From: Hanstruepera flava
Lineage (GTDB): Bacteria; Bacteroidota; Bacteroidia; Flavobacteriales; Flavobacteriaceae
NCBI RefSeq assembly: GCF_023634025.1
Contig: NZ_JALJCW010000003.1
Span: 1 to 64,000, forward strand
Length of the DNA stretch: 64,000 bases
Reading direction: 5' to 3'
Part shown: positions 52,872 to 62,833 of the stretch, piece after piece
Layout of the letters: each line of letters opens with the position of its first letter
How positions within the stretch are numbered: position 1 is the stretch's first letter
The notes under the pieces: model-generated
Seen by the model: the letters and a program-made list of their open reading frames with translations, nothing else
Database searches by the model: none
What the model was told of the DNA's origin: nothing
Translations under genes and position numbers: made by a program

Positions 52872-53822
52872 TTAAAAAGAAATGTGTGGATGTAAATTTT
52901 GAACAGCTGTCTTTTTTGCTTCTAACTGTTTTAGAAACTCTTGATGAGCTTCAGAATTAGGATTAAAGGGTCTATGGTTTAATCCTGATTGAATTATTTC
53001 TATTTCTTTCATAAGAGTCGCTGCCTCTTTAGAAACCCAAGCCGTTTTAAATTTGTTCCAAATATAGTCAACAGCAAGACTGCTAGGATGAATCATATCT
53101 TTACCATAGAAACGATAATCTCGAAGTTCATCCATCATTATTTCATACGAGGGAAAATAATGAAGCTTATGCCTTGGATTAACAACTTGATGTACTGCAG
53201 CTATAAGATGGGCCTTACTTTGCGTGTTTTCAACAAACCCGTCCTTTAAATGTCTAACAGGTGATACGGTAAAAATAATATCGGCTTTGGTATTTATACT
53301 CCTAATTAAATTAATAATGGCATCAAATGATTCTGAAAGAACATCAACTGACAACAACTCTTTTAAAAACGCTCTCTGTAATCTTTTATGGCAGTTAGCA
53401 ACTATCGTATCGCTTTCTATATGCCTGTAGACCCAAGCTGTACCTAATGTGATAACAATATGCGAAGCCTCCTTAAGCTGGTTTATGGTTAACTCAATCT
53501 GCTCATTCAATGCTTTTAAAAGCTCATCATTAGAACTCGTACTTAATTTGGAATGTGCATCAAAGCAGTGCCATTGTTCATTATGATAGAAAATATCGCT
53601 TTCAGAATATACTTTCCCGTTAATAGCATTTAAAACAAGTTTCTCAATAGCTAGAGGATGAAACAAAATCCCAAAAGGGTTACGGAAAGCCTGATATTTA
53701 TAATAGTCTAACTTTTCGCCTATGTTTTCAACAAAACAAGAGCCCAGTAAAACAACTTTTGATTTATAGCCAATAGGATTGTACTCTTCTGCTTGTAAAG
53801 ATATTTTTGTCTGAAGATTCAT
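52872..53822 (-). CDS. GSCFA domain protein
   Basis: 316 aa. The diagnostic motif VVLLGSCFVENIGEKLDYYK is near residue 25; later HIVITLGTAWVYRH and FTVSPVRHLKDGF are conserved, with DMIHPSSLAVDYIW near the C-terminus. The pattern resembles SGNH/GDSL-like hydrolases (GSC Ser, DxxHP His). Function unproven. It follows alaS by 30 bp on the same strand and is probably co-transcribed. Confidence 0.9.
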   Translation of the reverse strand: MNLQTKISLQAEEYNPIGYKSKVVLLGSCFVENIGEKLDYYKYQAFRNPFGILFHPLAIEKLVLNAINGKVYSESDIFYHNEQWHCFDAHSKLSTSSNDELLKALNEQIELTINQLKEASHIVITLGTAWVYRHIESDTIVANCHKRLQRAFLKELLSVDVLSESFDAIINLIRSINTKADIIFTVSPVRHLKDGFVENTQSKAHLIAAVHQVVNPRHKLHYFPSYEIMMDELRDYRFYGKDMIHPSSLAVDYIWNKFKTAWVSKEAATLMKEIEIIQSGLNHRPFNPNSEAHQEFLKQLEAKKTAVQNLHPHISF

Positions 53823-53852
53823 AACACACCTACTTTTACAAAAGGTACAGGT

Positions 53853-56468
53853 TTATTGAATATAGGTTTTCACTTGTTGTAAAGCTTGCTCTATACCACT
53901 TGGATTTTTACCTCCTGCTGTCGCAAAAAATGGTTGACCTCCACCGCCACCTTGGATAAACTTACCTAACTCTCTCACGATTTGTCCTGCATTCAAATCT
54001 CTTTCAGCAACCAATGTTTTAGAAATGTAACACGACAATATCGCTTTACCTTCATTTTCTGCACCAAACAATAAAAACAGATTATCAAACTGACCACCTA
54101 ACTCAAAACAAACATCTTTAATTCCAGCAGCATCTAAATCTAATTTTTTAGCTAAAAACTGTATTCCATTTACTTCGGTCAATTCGTTTTTAAGCTCACC
54201 CTTGATGTTTTTGGCCTTGTCCTTTAAAAGGTTTTCTATTTGCTTTTTTAAATCTGCGTTTTCTTCTTGCAAAGATTTTAAAGCTTTTACTGGTTCTTTG
54301 GCATTATTAAGTAGGCCTTTTATTTCAAGAAACGCATTGTTGTTTTCTGTAAAATAACTTTCAACAGCTTTATTGGTAATAGCTTCAATTCTTCTAATTC
54401 CAGCAGCAATAGCACTTTCTGAAACAATTTTAAAATGCCAAATATCAGCGGTATTAGCAACATGGGTTCCACCACATAACTCTATGGATTGTCCAAAACG
54501 AATAGTACGAACCGTATCGCCATACTTTTCGCCAAACAAAGCCATAGCTCCTTCTTCAATAGCTTGTTCCATAGGCACATTTCTACCTTCTTCAAGCGGT
54601 AGTTTTCCAGAAATTCTGGCATTTACAAAGTCTTCAACATCTTGTAGTTCTTCTTCTGTCAACTTGGAAAAATGTGAGAAATCAAATCGCAAGTATCGAG
54701 GTCCAACCAAGGATCCTTTTTGTTCAACATGCGTACCTAAAACAGACCGTAAAGCTTGATGCAACAAGTGTGTTGCTGTATGGTTACAAGCTGTTAATTG
54801 CCTAAGTTCTTCACTAACAACAGCTTTAAATGACTCGTTTAAATGATTTGGTAAACTTTTGGTAAGATGAATAATAACATTATTCTCTTTTTTTGTGTCT
54901 AAAACATAAATAACATCACCATGAACATCTTCTAGGAAACCCCTATCACCTACTTGCCCACCGCCTTCTGGGTAAAAAGGTGTTAAATTAAATACCAACT
55001 GATATAATTCGCCATCCTTTTTTGAAACCACTTTTCTGTATCGTGAAATTTTAACTTGTGCCTCTAACCTATCATAACCCACAAACTCCTCTTCGGCATC
55101 TTCATTTAAAATCGTCCAATCGTCTGTTGACATCTCGCTAGCTGCTCGCGATCTGTTTTTTTGTTTTTGAAGTTCTTCTTCAAAAGCTTTTTCATCAAGT
55201 TGCAAGTCTTTTTCAGCCAAAATTAAGGCTGTTAAATCTACTGGAAAGCCATAAGTATCATATAATTCAAAAACTTTCTCTCCTGAAATCATGTCAGATT
55301 GTCTCTCATCAACAATTCTATTTAATAACACCAACCCTTGATCCAATGTTCTCAAAAAAGACGTTTCCTCCTCTTTAATAACATTTTCAATAAGAATTTT
55401 TTGACTGTTCAATTCAGGAAAGGCATCGCCCATTTTATTGCTTAAAACGTCAACGAGCCTATAAATAAAAGGTTCTTTTTTATCTAAAAACGTAAAACCG
55501 TATCGTACTGCCCTACGTAAAATTCTACGGATTACGTAGCCAGCACCTGTATTACTTGGTAATTGACCATCTGCTATTGAAAATGCAACGGCACGAACGT
55601 GATCTGAAATAACACGTATAGCCACATCTGTTTTTTCACTTTTGCCGTAGGTTTTATCTGTAATGGTTTCTATCTCACGAATTATGGGTGTGAACACATC
55701 GGTATCGTAGTTGGACTGAACGCCTTGCAATACCATGCACAAGCGCTCAAAACCCATTCCAGTATCTATATGTTTGTTTGGTAAACTTTCAAGTGATCCA
55801 TTAGCCTTTCGGTTATACTGCATAAACACCAAATTCCATATTTCAACTACTTGTGGGTGATCCATGTTCACTAATTCTTTTCCAGGAACTTTAGCTTTCT
55901 CTTCTTCAGAACGAATATCAGCATGAATCTCACTACAAGGCCCACAAGGCCCTTGATCGCCCATTTCCCAAAAGTTATCTTTTTTATTACCCATTAAAAT
56001 GCGGTCTTCGGGAACAAATTCCTTCCACAGTTCGTAAGCCTCATTATCCATGGGCAACTTATCATCATCATTACTGCCTTCAAAAACAGTTACATATAAT
56101 ATGTTCTCATTAATGCCATAAACCTTGGTCAGTAATTCCCAAGCCCAGGCAATGGCTTCTTTTTTAAAATAATCGCCAAAACTCCAATTCCCCAACATTT
56201 CAAACAAGGTGTGGTGATACGTATCATAACCCACTTCCTCTAAATCATTATGCTTTCCTGAAACCCGTAGACATTTTTGGGAATCGGCAATACGGTTATT
56301 TTTAGGTTGAGAGTTTCCTAGAAAGTACTCCTTAAATGGTGCCATTCCTGAATTCACAAACATAAGCGTAGGATCATCCTTCAAAACCATTGGAGCAGAC
56401 GGCACAATGCTATGCTTTTTTTCTTTAAAAAAGTTTAAAAATTCAGAGCGTATATCTTGAGATTTCAT
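53853..56468 (-). CDS. alaS: Alanyl-tRNA synthetase
   Basis: 871 aa, full length. Class II catalytic domain (1 to about 250; [14 protein letters not shown]), editing domain with the zinc site ([14 protein letters not shown] and [12 protein letters not shown]), and a C-terminal DHHA1-like domain with [17 protein letters not shown]. It charges tRNA-Ala and deacylates Ser/Gly-tRNA-Ala. Divergent from the M23 peptidase gene across a 210-bp gap in which I could not place a convincing promoter. Confidence 0.98.
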   Translation of the reverse strand: MKSQDIRSEFLNFFKEKKHSIVPSAPMVLKDDPTLMFVNSGMAPFKEYFLGNSQPKNNRIADSQKCLRVSGKHNDLEEVGYDTYHHTLFEMLGNWSFGDYFKKEAIAWAWELLTKVYGINENILYVTVFEGSNDDDKLPMDNEAYELWKEFVPEDRILMGNKKDNFWEMGDQGPCGPCSEIHADIRSEEEKAKVPGKELVNMDHPQVVEIWNLVFMQYNRKANGSLESLPNKHIDTGMGFERLCMVLQGVQSNYDTDVFTPIIREIETITDKTYGKSEKTDVAIRVISDHVRAVAFSIADGQLPSNTGAGYVIRRILRRAVRYGFTFLDKKEPFIYRLVDVLSNKMGDAFPELNSQKILIENVIKEEETSFLRTLDQGLVLLNRIVDERQSDMISGEKVFELYDTYGFPVDLTALILAEKDLQLDEKAFEEELQKQKNRSRAASEMSTDDWTILNEDAEEEFVGYDRLEAQVKISRYRKVVSKKDGELYQLVFNLTPFYPEGGGQVGDRGFLEDVHGDVIYVLDTKKENNVIIHLTKSLPNHLNESFKAVVSEELRQLTACNHTATHLLHQALRSVLGTHVEQKGSLVGPRYLRFDFSHFSKLTEEELQDVEDFVNARISGKLPLEEGRNVPMEQAIEEGAMALFGEKYGDTVRTIRFGQSIELCGGTHVANTADIWHFKIVSESAIAAGIRRIEAITNKAVESYFTENNNAFLEIKGLLNNAKEPVKALKSLQEENADLKKQIENLLKDKAKNIKGELKNELTEVNGIQFLAKKLDLDAAGIKDVCFELGGQFDNLFLLFGAENEGKAILSCYISKTLVAERDLNAGQIVRELGKFIQGGGGGQPFFATAGGKNPSGIEQALQQVKTYIQ

Positions 56469-56678
56469 GTATATGTATTAATCACTTTATGTTAAAACCA
56501 CTTTAATTACAAAACAATTTCTATCTTTACTCTCCACTTTGTTTTTTTAAGTTTATATGATATTAAAAACGTTTTATCATTAAACTAGCCGACAATATTA
56601 ATGTGGTAACGACAGTTAAATTTTATTAATTAAGTATTTAAGGTAAATTATAACTGCAAAAATAGCATAATTTAAGAA

Positions 56679-57650
56679 ATGAGTAAGGTAAAATATTATT
56701 ACGATTCCGAAACGTTATCCTACCGGAAAATTGAACGAAAAAAGAGGCGTACTTTTACATATATATCAATTTTTATTTTGGCTTCTGCACTTTTTGGCTT
56801 TCTGTTTGTTTTTATTGCCAGTCAGTATATTGAATCGCCTAGAGAGAAGGCTTTAAAAAGAGAATTGGCAAATATGCAATTGCAATTTGAATTGCTAAAT
56901 AAAAAAATGAATGAAGCGGAAACGGTTCTTGAAAATATAGCTCAACGCGATAATACGCTTTACCGTATGTACTTTGAGACCAACCCTATTCCTGATGAAC
57001 AGAGGAAAGCTGGTTTTGGAGGTGTAAACCGTTATAAAAGTTTGGAAGGATTTGACAACTCCAAATTAATCATTGAGAGTCACAAAAAAATAGATATCCT
57101 TCAAAAACAGATTGTAGTACAATCAAAATCTCTAGACGAAATCGCTAAATTGGCTGAAGAAAAGGAAAAGTTATTAGCGGCTATCCCAGCCATTCAACCG
57201 GTTAGAAATGAAGATTTAACACGTATGGCTTCGGGTTATGGCTACCGTTCTGATCCGTTTACCAAAGTACGAAAGATGCATTGGGGAATGGATTTCACTG
57301 CTCCAAGAGGTACACCTATATACGCTTCAGGCGATGGCATTGTTACAAGAGCCGACAGTAACTCTTCAGGATACGGAAGACACATTAGAATTGATCACGG
57401 CTATGGTTATGTGAGTTTGTATGCCCACCTCTACAAATATAATGTCAGAAAAAATCAGCGTGTCAAACGTGGCGATTTAATTGGGTTTGTAGGAAACTCT
57501 GGCCGCTCTGAAGCCCCTCATTTACACTATGAAATTTTTAAGGATGGTAACCGTATTAACCCTATTAACTTCTATTACGGTAATTTATCTGCTGAAGAAT
57601 TTAACGATCTACTTGAAAAAGCTTCAATTGAAAACCAATCTTTAGACTAA
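56679..57650 (+). CDS. M23 family metallopeptidase (peptidoglycan endopeptidase)
   Basis: 323 aa. A membrane anchor (about 27-48), a coiled coil (about 58-90) and a C-terminal M23/LytM domain (about 185-300) with zinc ligands in MHWGMDFTAP, and HLHYEIF near the end (YVSLYAHLYKYN precedes it). Probably cleaves peptide cross-links in the periplasm or activates cell-separation amidases. Its TAA overlaps the MerR start by one base. Confidence 0.92.
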   Translation: MSKVKYYYDSETLSYRKIERKKRRTFTYISIFILASALFGFLFVFIASQYIESPREKALKRELANMQLQFELLNKKMNEAETVLENIAQRDNTLYRMYFETNPIPDEQRKAGFGGVNRYKSLEGFDNSKLIIESHKKIDILQKQIVVQSKSLDEIAKLAEEKEKLLAAIPAIQPVRNEDLTRMASGYGYRSDPFTKVRKMHWGMDFTAPRGTPIYASGDGIVTRADSNSSGYGRHIRIDHGYGYVSLYAHLYKYNVRKNQRVKRGDLIGFVGNSGRSEAPHLHYEIFKDGNRINPINFYYGNLSAEEFNDLLEKASIENQSLD

Positions 57651-57979
57651 TGCATATTGAATTACCAGAGAAACGATATTACGGCATTGGCGAAGTCGCT
57701 AAAGCATTTCATGTTAACACATCACTCATTCGGTTTTGGGAAAAGGAATTTGATGTCTTAAAACCCAAAAAAAATGCAAAGGGCAATCGTAAATTCACGC
57801 CCGATGACATTAAAAACCTAAAGCTAATTTATCACTTAGTAAAGGAGCGTGGTTTTACACTAGAAGGTGCAAAAATTCATTTAAAAGAGGAAAAACAAAA
57901 GACTTTAAATAATTTTGAGATTATTACCAAACTAGAAGACGTTAAGGCGCAACTTATTAAAATTAAAGAACAGTTGTAA
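57650..57979 (+). CDS. MerR family transcriptional regulator
   Basis: 109 aa. The MerR HTH with wing is complete: YGIGEVAKAFHVNTSLIRFW, KKNAKGNRKFTPDDI, followed by helices with GFTLEGAKIHLKE. The short coiled-coil tail lacks an obvious effector-binding domain. Coupled by a TAATG overlap to the M23 gene, an arrangement I believe is common in flavobacteria. Confidence 0.9.
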   Translation: MHIELPEKRYYGIGEVAKAFHVNTSLIRFWEKEFDVLKPKKNAKGNRKFTPDDIKNLKLIYHLVKERGFTLEGAKIHLKEEKQKTLNNFEIITKLEDVKAQLIKIKEQL

Positions 57980-58051
57980 CAAAAATCTATTTTGTTCAAC
58001 ATATCTATAACGCAATAGTTAAAAACACTAACACATTTAAAATTAGAAATT

Positions 58052-58651
58052 ATGAAAAAATGGTTAATTCCTGTTATTGTAATTGCAGTAATAGTTTTTG
58101 GATTATATTCATGGGCAGTTGGCTTTAACAACACTGCCGTAGAATATGAAGCAGATGCCAAAACAGCTTGGGCAGATGTTGAAAGCTCATACCAACGTAG
58201 AAACGATTTAATTGGAAATTTAGTTAAAACTGTACAAGGTGCTGCCGATTTTGAACGAACTACTTTACGAGAAGTTATTGAGGCGCGAGCAAAAGCCACC
58301 TCAACAACCATTGATGCTGGAAATTTAACCGCAGAAAACATGGCTCAATTTCAACAAGCACAAACCGGATTAAGTGGAGCACTTTCCAAACTATTGGTTT
58401 CGGTTGAACGTTATCCAGAATTAAAAGCCAATCAGAACTTTTTGGAGCTTCAGGCTCAATTAGAAGGTATAGAAAATCGTATTAACGTAGCTAGGGATCG
58501 TTATAATGAAAAAGTAAATATTTACGATAAGCATACTACTAAATTCCCAGGCAAACTATTAGCTGGACTGTTTGGTTTTGAAGAAATGCCTAGATACAAA
58601 TCAGATCCTGGAAGTGAGAATGCTCCTGATGTAGATTTTGACTTTGATTAA
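58052..58651 (+). CDS. LemA family protein
   Basis: 199 aa with an N-terminal membrane anchor (residues 3-22) and the LemA core: AWADVESSYQRRNDLIGNLV, ALSKLLVSVERYPELKANQNF and NVARDRYNEKVNIYD. Family function unclear. It starts the common LemA-TPM-TPM set, followed 5 bp later by the first TPM gene. Confidence 0.93.
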   Translation: MKKWLIPVIVIAVIVFGLYSWAVGFNNTAVEYEADAKTAWADVESSYQRRNDLIGNLVKTVQGAADFERTTLREVIEARAKATSTTIDAGNLTAENMAQFQQAQTGLSGALSKLLVSVERYPELKANQNFLELQAQLEGIENRINVARDRYNEKVNIYDKHTTKFPGKLLAGLFGFEEMPRYKSDPGSENAPDVDFDFD

Positions 58652-58656
58652 TTACT

Positions 58657-59094
58657 ATGTCTAAAATTGAAGATTTCCTAACGGCTGAAGCCGAACAAGA
58701 AATAGTTGGCGCTATTCGCGAAGCCGAAAAAAACACCTCTGGTGAAATACGCGTACATATTGAAGACTCTACGAAACTAGATGTTTTTGAGCGTGCAAAA
58801 GCCGTTTTTCATATGTTAAAAATGGATAATACCAAAGAACAAAATGGTGTGCTTATTTATGTAGCTGTTTCAGATAGAACATTTGTTATTTATGGTGACG
58901 AGGGCATTAATAATGTTGTAGAAAGTGATTTTTGGGACACAACTCGCGATGCCATACTAGCGGAATTTAAAAAAGGTGATTTTAAACAAGGCTTAATTAA
59001 TGGTATCCTAAAAGCTGGAAAAGCTTTAGAAGTCCACTTTCCTTGGCAACATGGTGATATTAACGAATTACCAAACAATATTTCTAAAGGGTAA
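58657..59094 (+). CDS. TPM domain protein (soluble)
   Basis: 145 aa TPM (DUF477, TPM_phosphatase) domain without signal peptide: KNTSGEIRVHIEDSTKLDVF, NGVLIYVAVSDRTFVIYGDEGI and ILAEFKKGDFKQGLINGI. Cytoplasmic partner of the secreted TPM protein encoded next; the stop overlaps the next ATG by one base (TAATG). Role unproven. Confidence 0.88.
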   Translation: MSKIEDFLTAEAEQEIVGAIREAEKNTSGEIRVHIEDSTKLDVFERAKAVFHMLKMDNTKEQNGVLIYVAVSDRTFVIYGDEGINNVVESDFWDTTRDAILAEFKKGDFKQGLINGILKAGKALEVHFPWQHGDINELPNNISKG

Positions 59095-59924
59095 TGCAGT
59101 ATTTAAAAAAAATAGCACTTAACATTATAGTCTTGGCATGCTTATTTACAATGCAAAGCCTATATGCTCAATATGAAATTCCTCCAATTCCTGAAAAGCA
59201 AACTAGCGTTTATGACTATATTAATTTATTATCCCCAAATGATAAAATAAGTTTAGAAGAAAAACTGGTTAGATATTCAGACACAACCTCGACCCAAATT
59301 GTTATTGCTATAATAGCGTCTACCAATGGTGAAAATATTAATTATTTAGGTGCACAATGGGGAGAAAAATGGGGTATTGGACAAGCCGAAGAAGATAACG
59401 GTGTTTTAATTCTGTTAGCCAAAGAGGATCGCAAAATTACTATCCAAGTAGGATATGGCATGGAGCATTTATTGACAGATGCCATGTCTAAACGTATTAT
59501 CGAACGTGATATAATCCCTTATTTTAAGCGTAATGATTATGCTGGCGGTTTAAACCGAGGCGCAGATGCCATTTTTGAGGTTATGACTGGCGAATACAAA
59601 GGCACTAGGCAGAATAACAATTCAGGTGGTTTTCCAATTGGTTTCTTTTTTCTCTTGTTTATTATTTTTATAATCATCTTGATTGCTATTTCCAAAAACC
59701 GAAGAGGTGGTGGCAATAGTGGGTCAGGAGGAAACAAAAGGCAAGGCATGAGTATCCTTGATGCCATTATTTTAAGCAATATGGGACGTGGCAGTTATGG
59801 AGGAAGTTCTGGAGGCGGACTCTTTGGTGGAGGCAGTAGCTCTGGAGGTGGTTTTGGCGGTGGCTTTGGAGGTGGCTTCGGTGGAGGCAGCTTTGGAGGC
59901 GGAGGAGCTTCTGGTGGTTGGTAA
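59094..59924 (+). CDS. Secreted TPM domain protein with Gly/Ser-rich tail (YgcG-like)
   Basis: 276 aa. Signal peptide (LYAQ), TPM domain (about 35-165; TSTQIVIAIIASTNGENI, DNGVLILLAKEDRKITIQVG), a transmembrane segment (about 183-200; FFLLFIIFIIILIAIS) and a tail of GGGFGGGFGGG repeats. Typical YgcG architecture. The 4-bp gap to the convergent barrel gene leaves no room for a terminator. Confidence 0.9.
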   Translation: MQYLKKIALNIIVLACLFTMQSLYAQYEIPPIPEKQTSVYDYINLLSPNDKISLEEKLVRYSDTTSTQIVIAIIASTNGENINYLGAQWGEKWGIGQAEEDNGVLILLAKEDRKITIQVGYGMEHLLTDAMSKRIIERDIIPYFKRNDYAGGLNRGADAIFEVMTGEYKGTRQNNNSGGFPIGFFFLLFIIFIIILIAISKNRRGGGNSGSGGNKRQGMSILDAIILSNMGRGSYGGSSGGGLFGGGSSSGGGFGGGFGGGFGGGSFGGGGASGGW

Positions 59925-59928
59925 TTGT

Positions 59929-62739
59929 TTAGTTAAACCAAAACGGACCATTATCTTCTACTTCACCCTTTTTTCCTAGACTGTTAAATTTCCAACTAAA
60001 GCTTAACATAAAATACTGTTCCAAAACGGTACTTTGCGAATCCTGAATATAGTTTTGTGTTGCTGTTCGTCTAGCATTGGTATTCTGATTTAGTAAATCG
60101 TAAACCTTTAGTGTTACAGTACCTTGATCTTTTAAAACAGAATATGCTAATGTACTGTTCCAAAACCAAGCACTTTTTTGAAAACCTTCACCTATGTTGG
60201 GATTATAATTAAAATTTATATCATTTCGCCATTCAAATTTTTTTGGTAAAAACAATGCCGTAGAGATATTTAAATCATGGAACGAAAAGGTTTGATCTTC
60301 AAAAGTATCTATATCATACGTGTTTTTTGTAAACGTAATGCGGTATCTAGGTGTTATTTCTAAAATGTCTTTCCAAGTTAACGTAACACTAGCAGTTGGT
60401 GTTATTGAGCGTACATCACTTGCATATTGTACATCGTTATTGAAGTTTATATTTCTATTTAAATTACCATAAGCACCAACACTATAACGTACTTTTCGTA
60501 AACTATCTAATTTCACTTCTTTACTGTAACTCAAATTTCCGTTAATTCTATAATTACCATCAACGTTAGCAAAGGTTGTTGTTCTTACAAAATTCTCATC
60601 TACAATAGATTTAGAAACTACTTGATCTTGAATAAAACTAGCACTAAAGTAGCTGTAAAATCCTGTTCGCTTTTGCCAATCGTAAGCGTTATACCCTAAA
60701 CTAATTCTATGATTATTTGAAGGTGATAAATTAGGATTACCAACAACTGTATTCAAAGGGTCTGACACATCAGCAAACGGCTGTAATTGCGTGAGTTGTG
60801 GTGGCGTATTACTTAATCTGTAATTAGTCCAAACTGATGCTTTTTGACTAAACTGAAATCTAAAAAAACTATTTAATTCCACAGCATCAAAACGCCTTTT
60901 TATGGATAATTCAGGACGAAGCATATCTTCGTTTTCTAATGTTCTAAAAATATAATCCATACCCATACGTGCAGACCATTTTTCACCACGATAACTCAAA
61001 CTAATACCAGGAACCATCTGTTCATTTAAATAGTTAAAATTTGTACTTTGTTGTAAGTTAAAATCTTCATATTCTCCAGACGAAGGGTTTCTATCAAAAG
61101 TGCTTTTTACATCTGTATTTTGATCTCTTAAATAGTCATAATCAAAATTTACAAAGAATTTTTTGGCTACTATTGGCATACGATAACGTACACTAGAACT
61201 AATATTGTTTACTTCTGCCTCTCCATCTGTATATTGATCTCTAATGGTTTGATCAATTAAAACAAAATCTGGATTAGTTGGGTCGTTAACATCCTCACCA
61301 TAAACATTGGTTAGAGAAGTTAAATAATCATCAGAATGTCTTTTAGTAATATCTGTAGTAAGATTTACACGAATAAAAGCACCTTTATCTCCAAAGCGTT
61401 TTGTAGCGTTTATTCTGTTTCTAAAATTATTGGCGTGACCTTCAACTAACGATGACGTTTCAGATTCATTGGTAAGAACTCTATCTTCATTAAAAGATTC
61501 CTCTCCTCTATTAAAAGTTGTTCTATTTTCAGAATATCGAAATGATGGATCTATATTTATAAGAAACGTTGAATCTATCTCTACATCAAATCCCATATTT
61601 GCACTATGCGTATCATTATCACTTAAGGAGTTAGAAACGGAATTTGTGAAAAATCGCGAATCGGGCAATATGTTCTCTCGCTGGGTTGCTGTTCTATTTT
61701 CAGAACTACTAGCTGAATAAAAATAATCGGCAGAAACATCTGTTTTTTCACCTATAACATCAGCATAATTTACACCTGCATTATGCGATTTTGTTATACC
61801 CTGTCCACCTCCAAACGATCGACCATCTATTGTAAATGACCCGTTACTTGACATCGATATGCTATTTCCACCACCAAACATTTTTCGAATTTCTCCAAAG
61901 CTAAATCCTGGTGAATTAATGTTATTACCACCAGCTAAAACACTTATACGTCTATCGTTATCAAAATAATTCAACATTCCTGCAAACTCCCACCGATCAT
62001 CTGTACCGCCTCCAGCTGCCACACGACCAAAAACACCTTTATTATTCTCTTCTTTTATGGTAAGGTTTATCGTTTTATTTTCACCATCAACTACTTCTCC
62101 TGTAAATGCTTGTGATTTCGTTTTTGTATCTACAACCTGTATTTTTTCAATAATTTCTTTAGTCAAGTTCTTTGTTGTAATTGATGGGTCGTCTCCAAAA
62201 AATGGTTTTCCATTTACTAATATTTTGTTGACTTCTTTACCATTTACTTTTATAGTTCCATCGTCTTCTACTTCAACTCCAGGTAATTGTTTTAATAAAT
62301 CTTCAACTGTAGCATCCTTTTTTGTTTTAAAGGATTTTACATTAAATTCTAAAGTGTCTTTTTTAATGGTAATTGGTGCGGCAGTTTTAATAACTACTTC
62401 ATCTAACGAATTAGAAACTTCCAGCTCAATATTTCCCAAGTTAATAATAGGTTTGTTTAAATCTATTTTCCTAAAATAGGTTTTATAGCCTACATATGAA
62501 ATGTATAAATTAACCGATGCGTCAGAAGTCTTATTCTCTAATCTAAACTTACCATCTTTATCTGTAATGGTGTAAGTAATTACTGTGCTATCCTTTATTC
62601 GCTCTAAATGAACAGTAGCAGATTCTAAAGGATTTTTTTCATCTGTAGAACTAATAGTTCCAGATATTTCGAATTCTTTTGATTGTGCAAAACTTAATGA
62701 AAAACAAAAAAAAGTTAGTATCAGAAATGAATATTTCAT
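59929..62739 (-). CDS. Outer-membrane beta-barrel protein with TonB-plug-like domain
   Basis: 936 aa. Signal peptide (SLSFAQ), a carboxypeptidase-regulatory-like domain (about 22-105; ISGTISSTDEKNPLESATVH), a plug-like region (about 130-205; LPGVEVEDDGTIKVNGKEVN, IEKIQVVDTKTKS) and a C-terminal barrel of the OMP_b-brl_3 family, ending NSLGKKGEVEDNGPFWFN. Likely a TonB-linked or transport outer-membrane protein; substrate unknown. Confidence 0.9.
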   Translation of the reverse strand: MKYSFLILTFFCFSLSFAQSKEFEISGTISSTDEKNPLESATVHLERIKDSTVITYTITDKDGKFRLENKTSDASVNLYISYVGYKTYFRKIDLNKPIINLGNIELEVSNSLDEVVIKTAAPITIKKDTLEFNVKSFKTKKDATVEDLLKQLPGVEVEDDGTIKVNGKEVNKILVNGKPFFGDDPSITTKNLTKEIIEKIQVVDTKTKSQAFTGEVVDGENKTINLTIKEENNKGVFGRVAAGGGTDDRWEFAGMLNYFDNDRRISVLAGGNNINSPGFSFGEIRKMFGGGNSISMSSNGSFTIDGRSFGGGQGITKSHNAGVNYADVIGEKTDVSADYFYSASSSENRTATQRENILPDSRFFTNSVSNSLSDNDTHSANMGFDVEIDSTFLINIDPSFRYSENRTTFNRGEESFNEDRVLTNESETSSLVEGHANNFRNRINATKRFGDKGAFIRVNLTTDITKRHSDDYLTSLTNVYGEDVNDPTNPDFVLIDQTIRDQYTDGEAEVNNISSSVRYRMPIVAKKFFVNFDYDYLRDQNTDVKSTFDRNPSSGEYEDFNLQQSTNFNYLNEQMVPGISLSYRGEKWSARMGMDYIFRTLENEDMLRPELSIKRRFDAVELNSFFRFQFSQKASVWTNYRLSNTPPQLTQLQPFADVSDPLNTVVGNPNLSPSNNHRISLGYNAYDWQKRTGFYSYFSASFIQDQVVSKSIVDENFVRTTTFANVDGNYRINGNLSYSKEVKLDSLRKVRYSVGAYGNLNRNINFNNDVQYASDVRSITPTASVTLTWKDILEITPRYRITFTKNTYDIDTFEDQTFSFHDLNISTALFLPKKFEWRNDINFNYNPNIGEGFQKSAWFWNSTLAYSVLKDQGTVTLKVYDLLNQNTNARRTATQNYIQDSQSTVLEQYFMLSFSWKFNSLGKKGEVEDNGPFWFN

Positions 62740-62833
62740 GAAATTGATTGATGATGGTTGGATTATTACTTTTCAGAAAACGAAAGTAATACGATAATCG
62801 TATGAATTTTCTTAAAAAAAAGATAAAGTTATG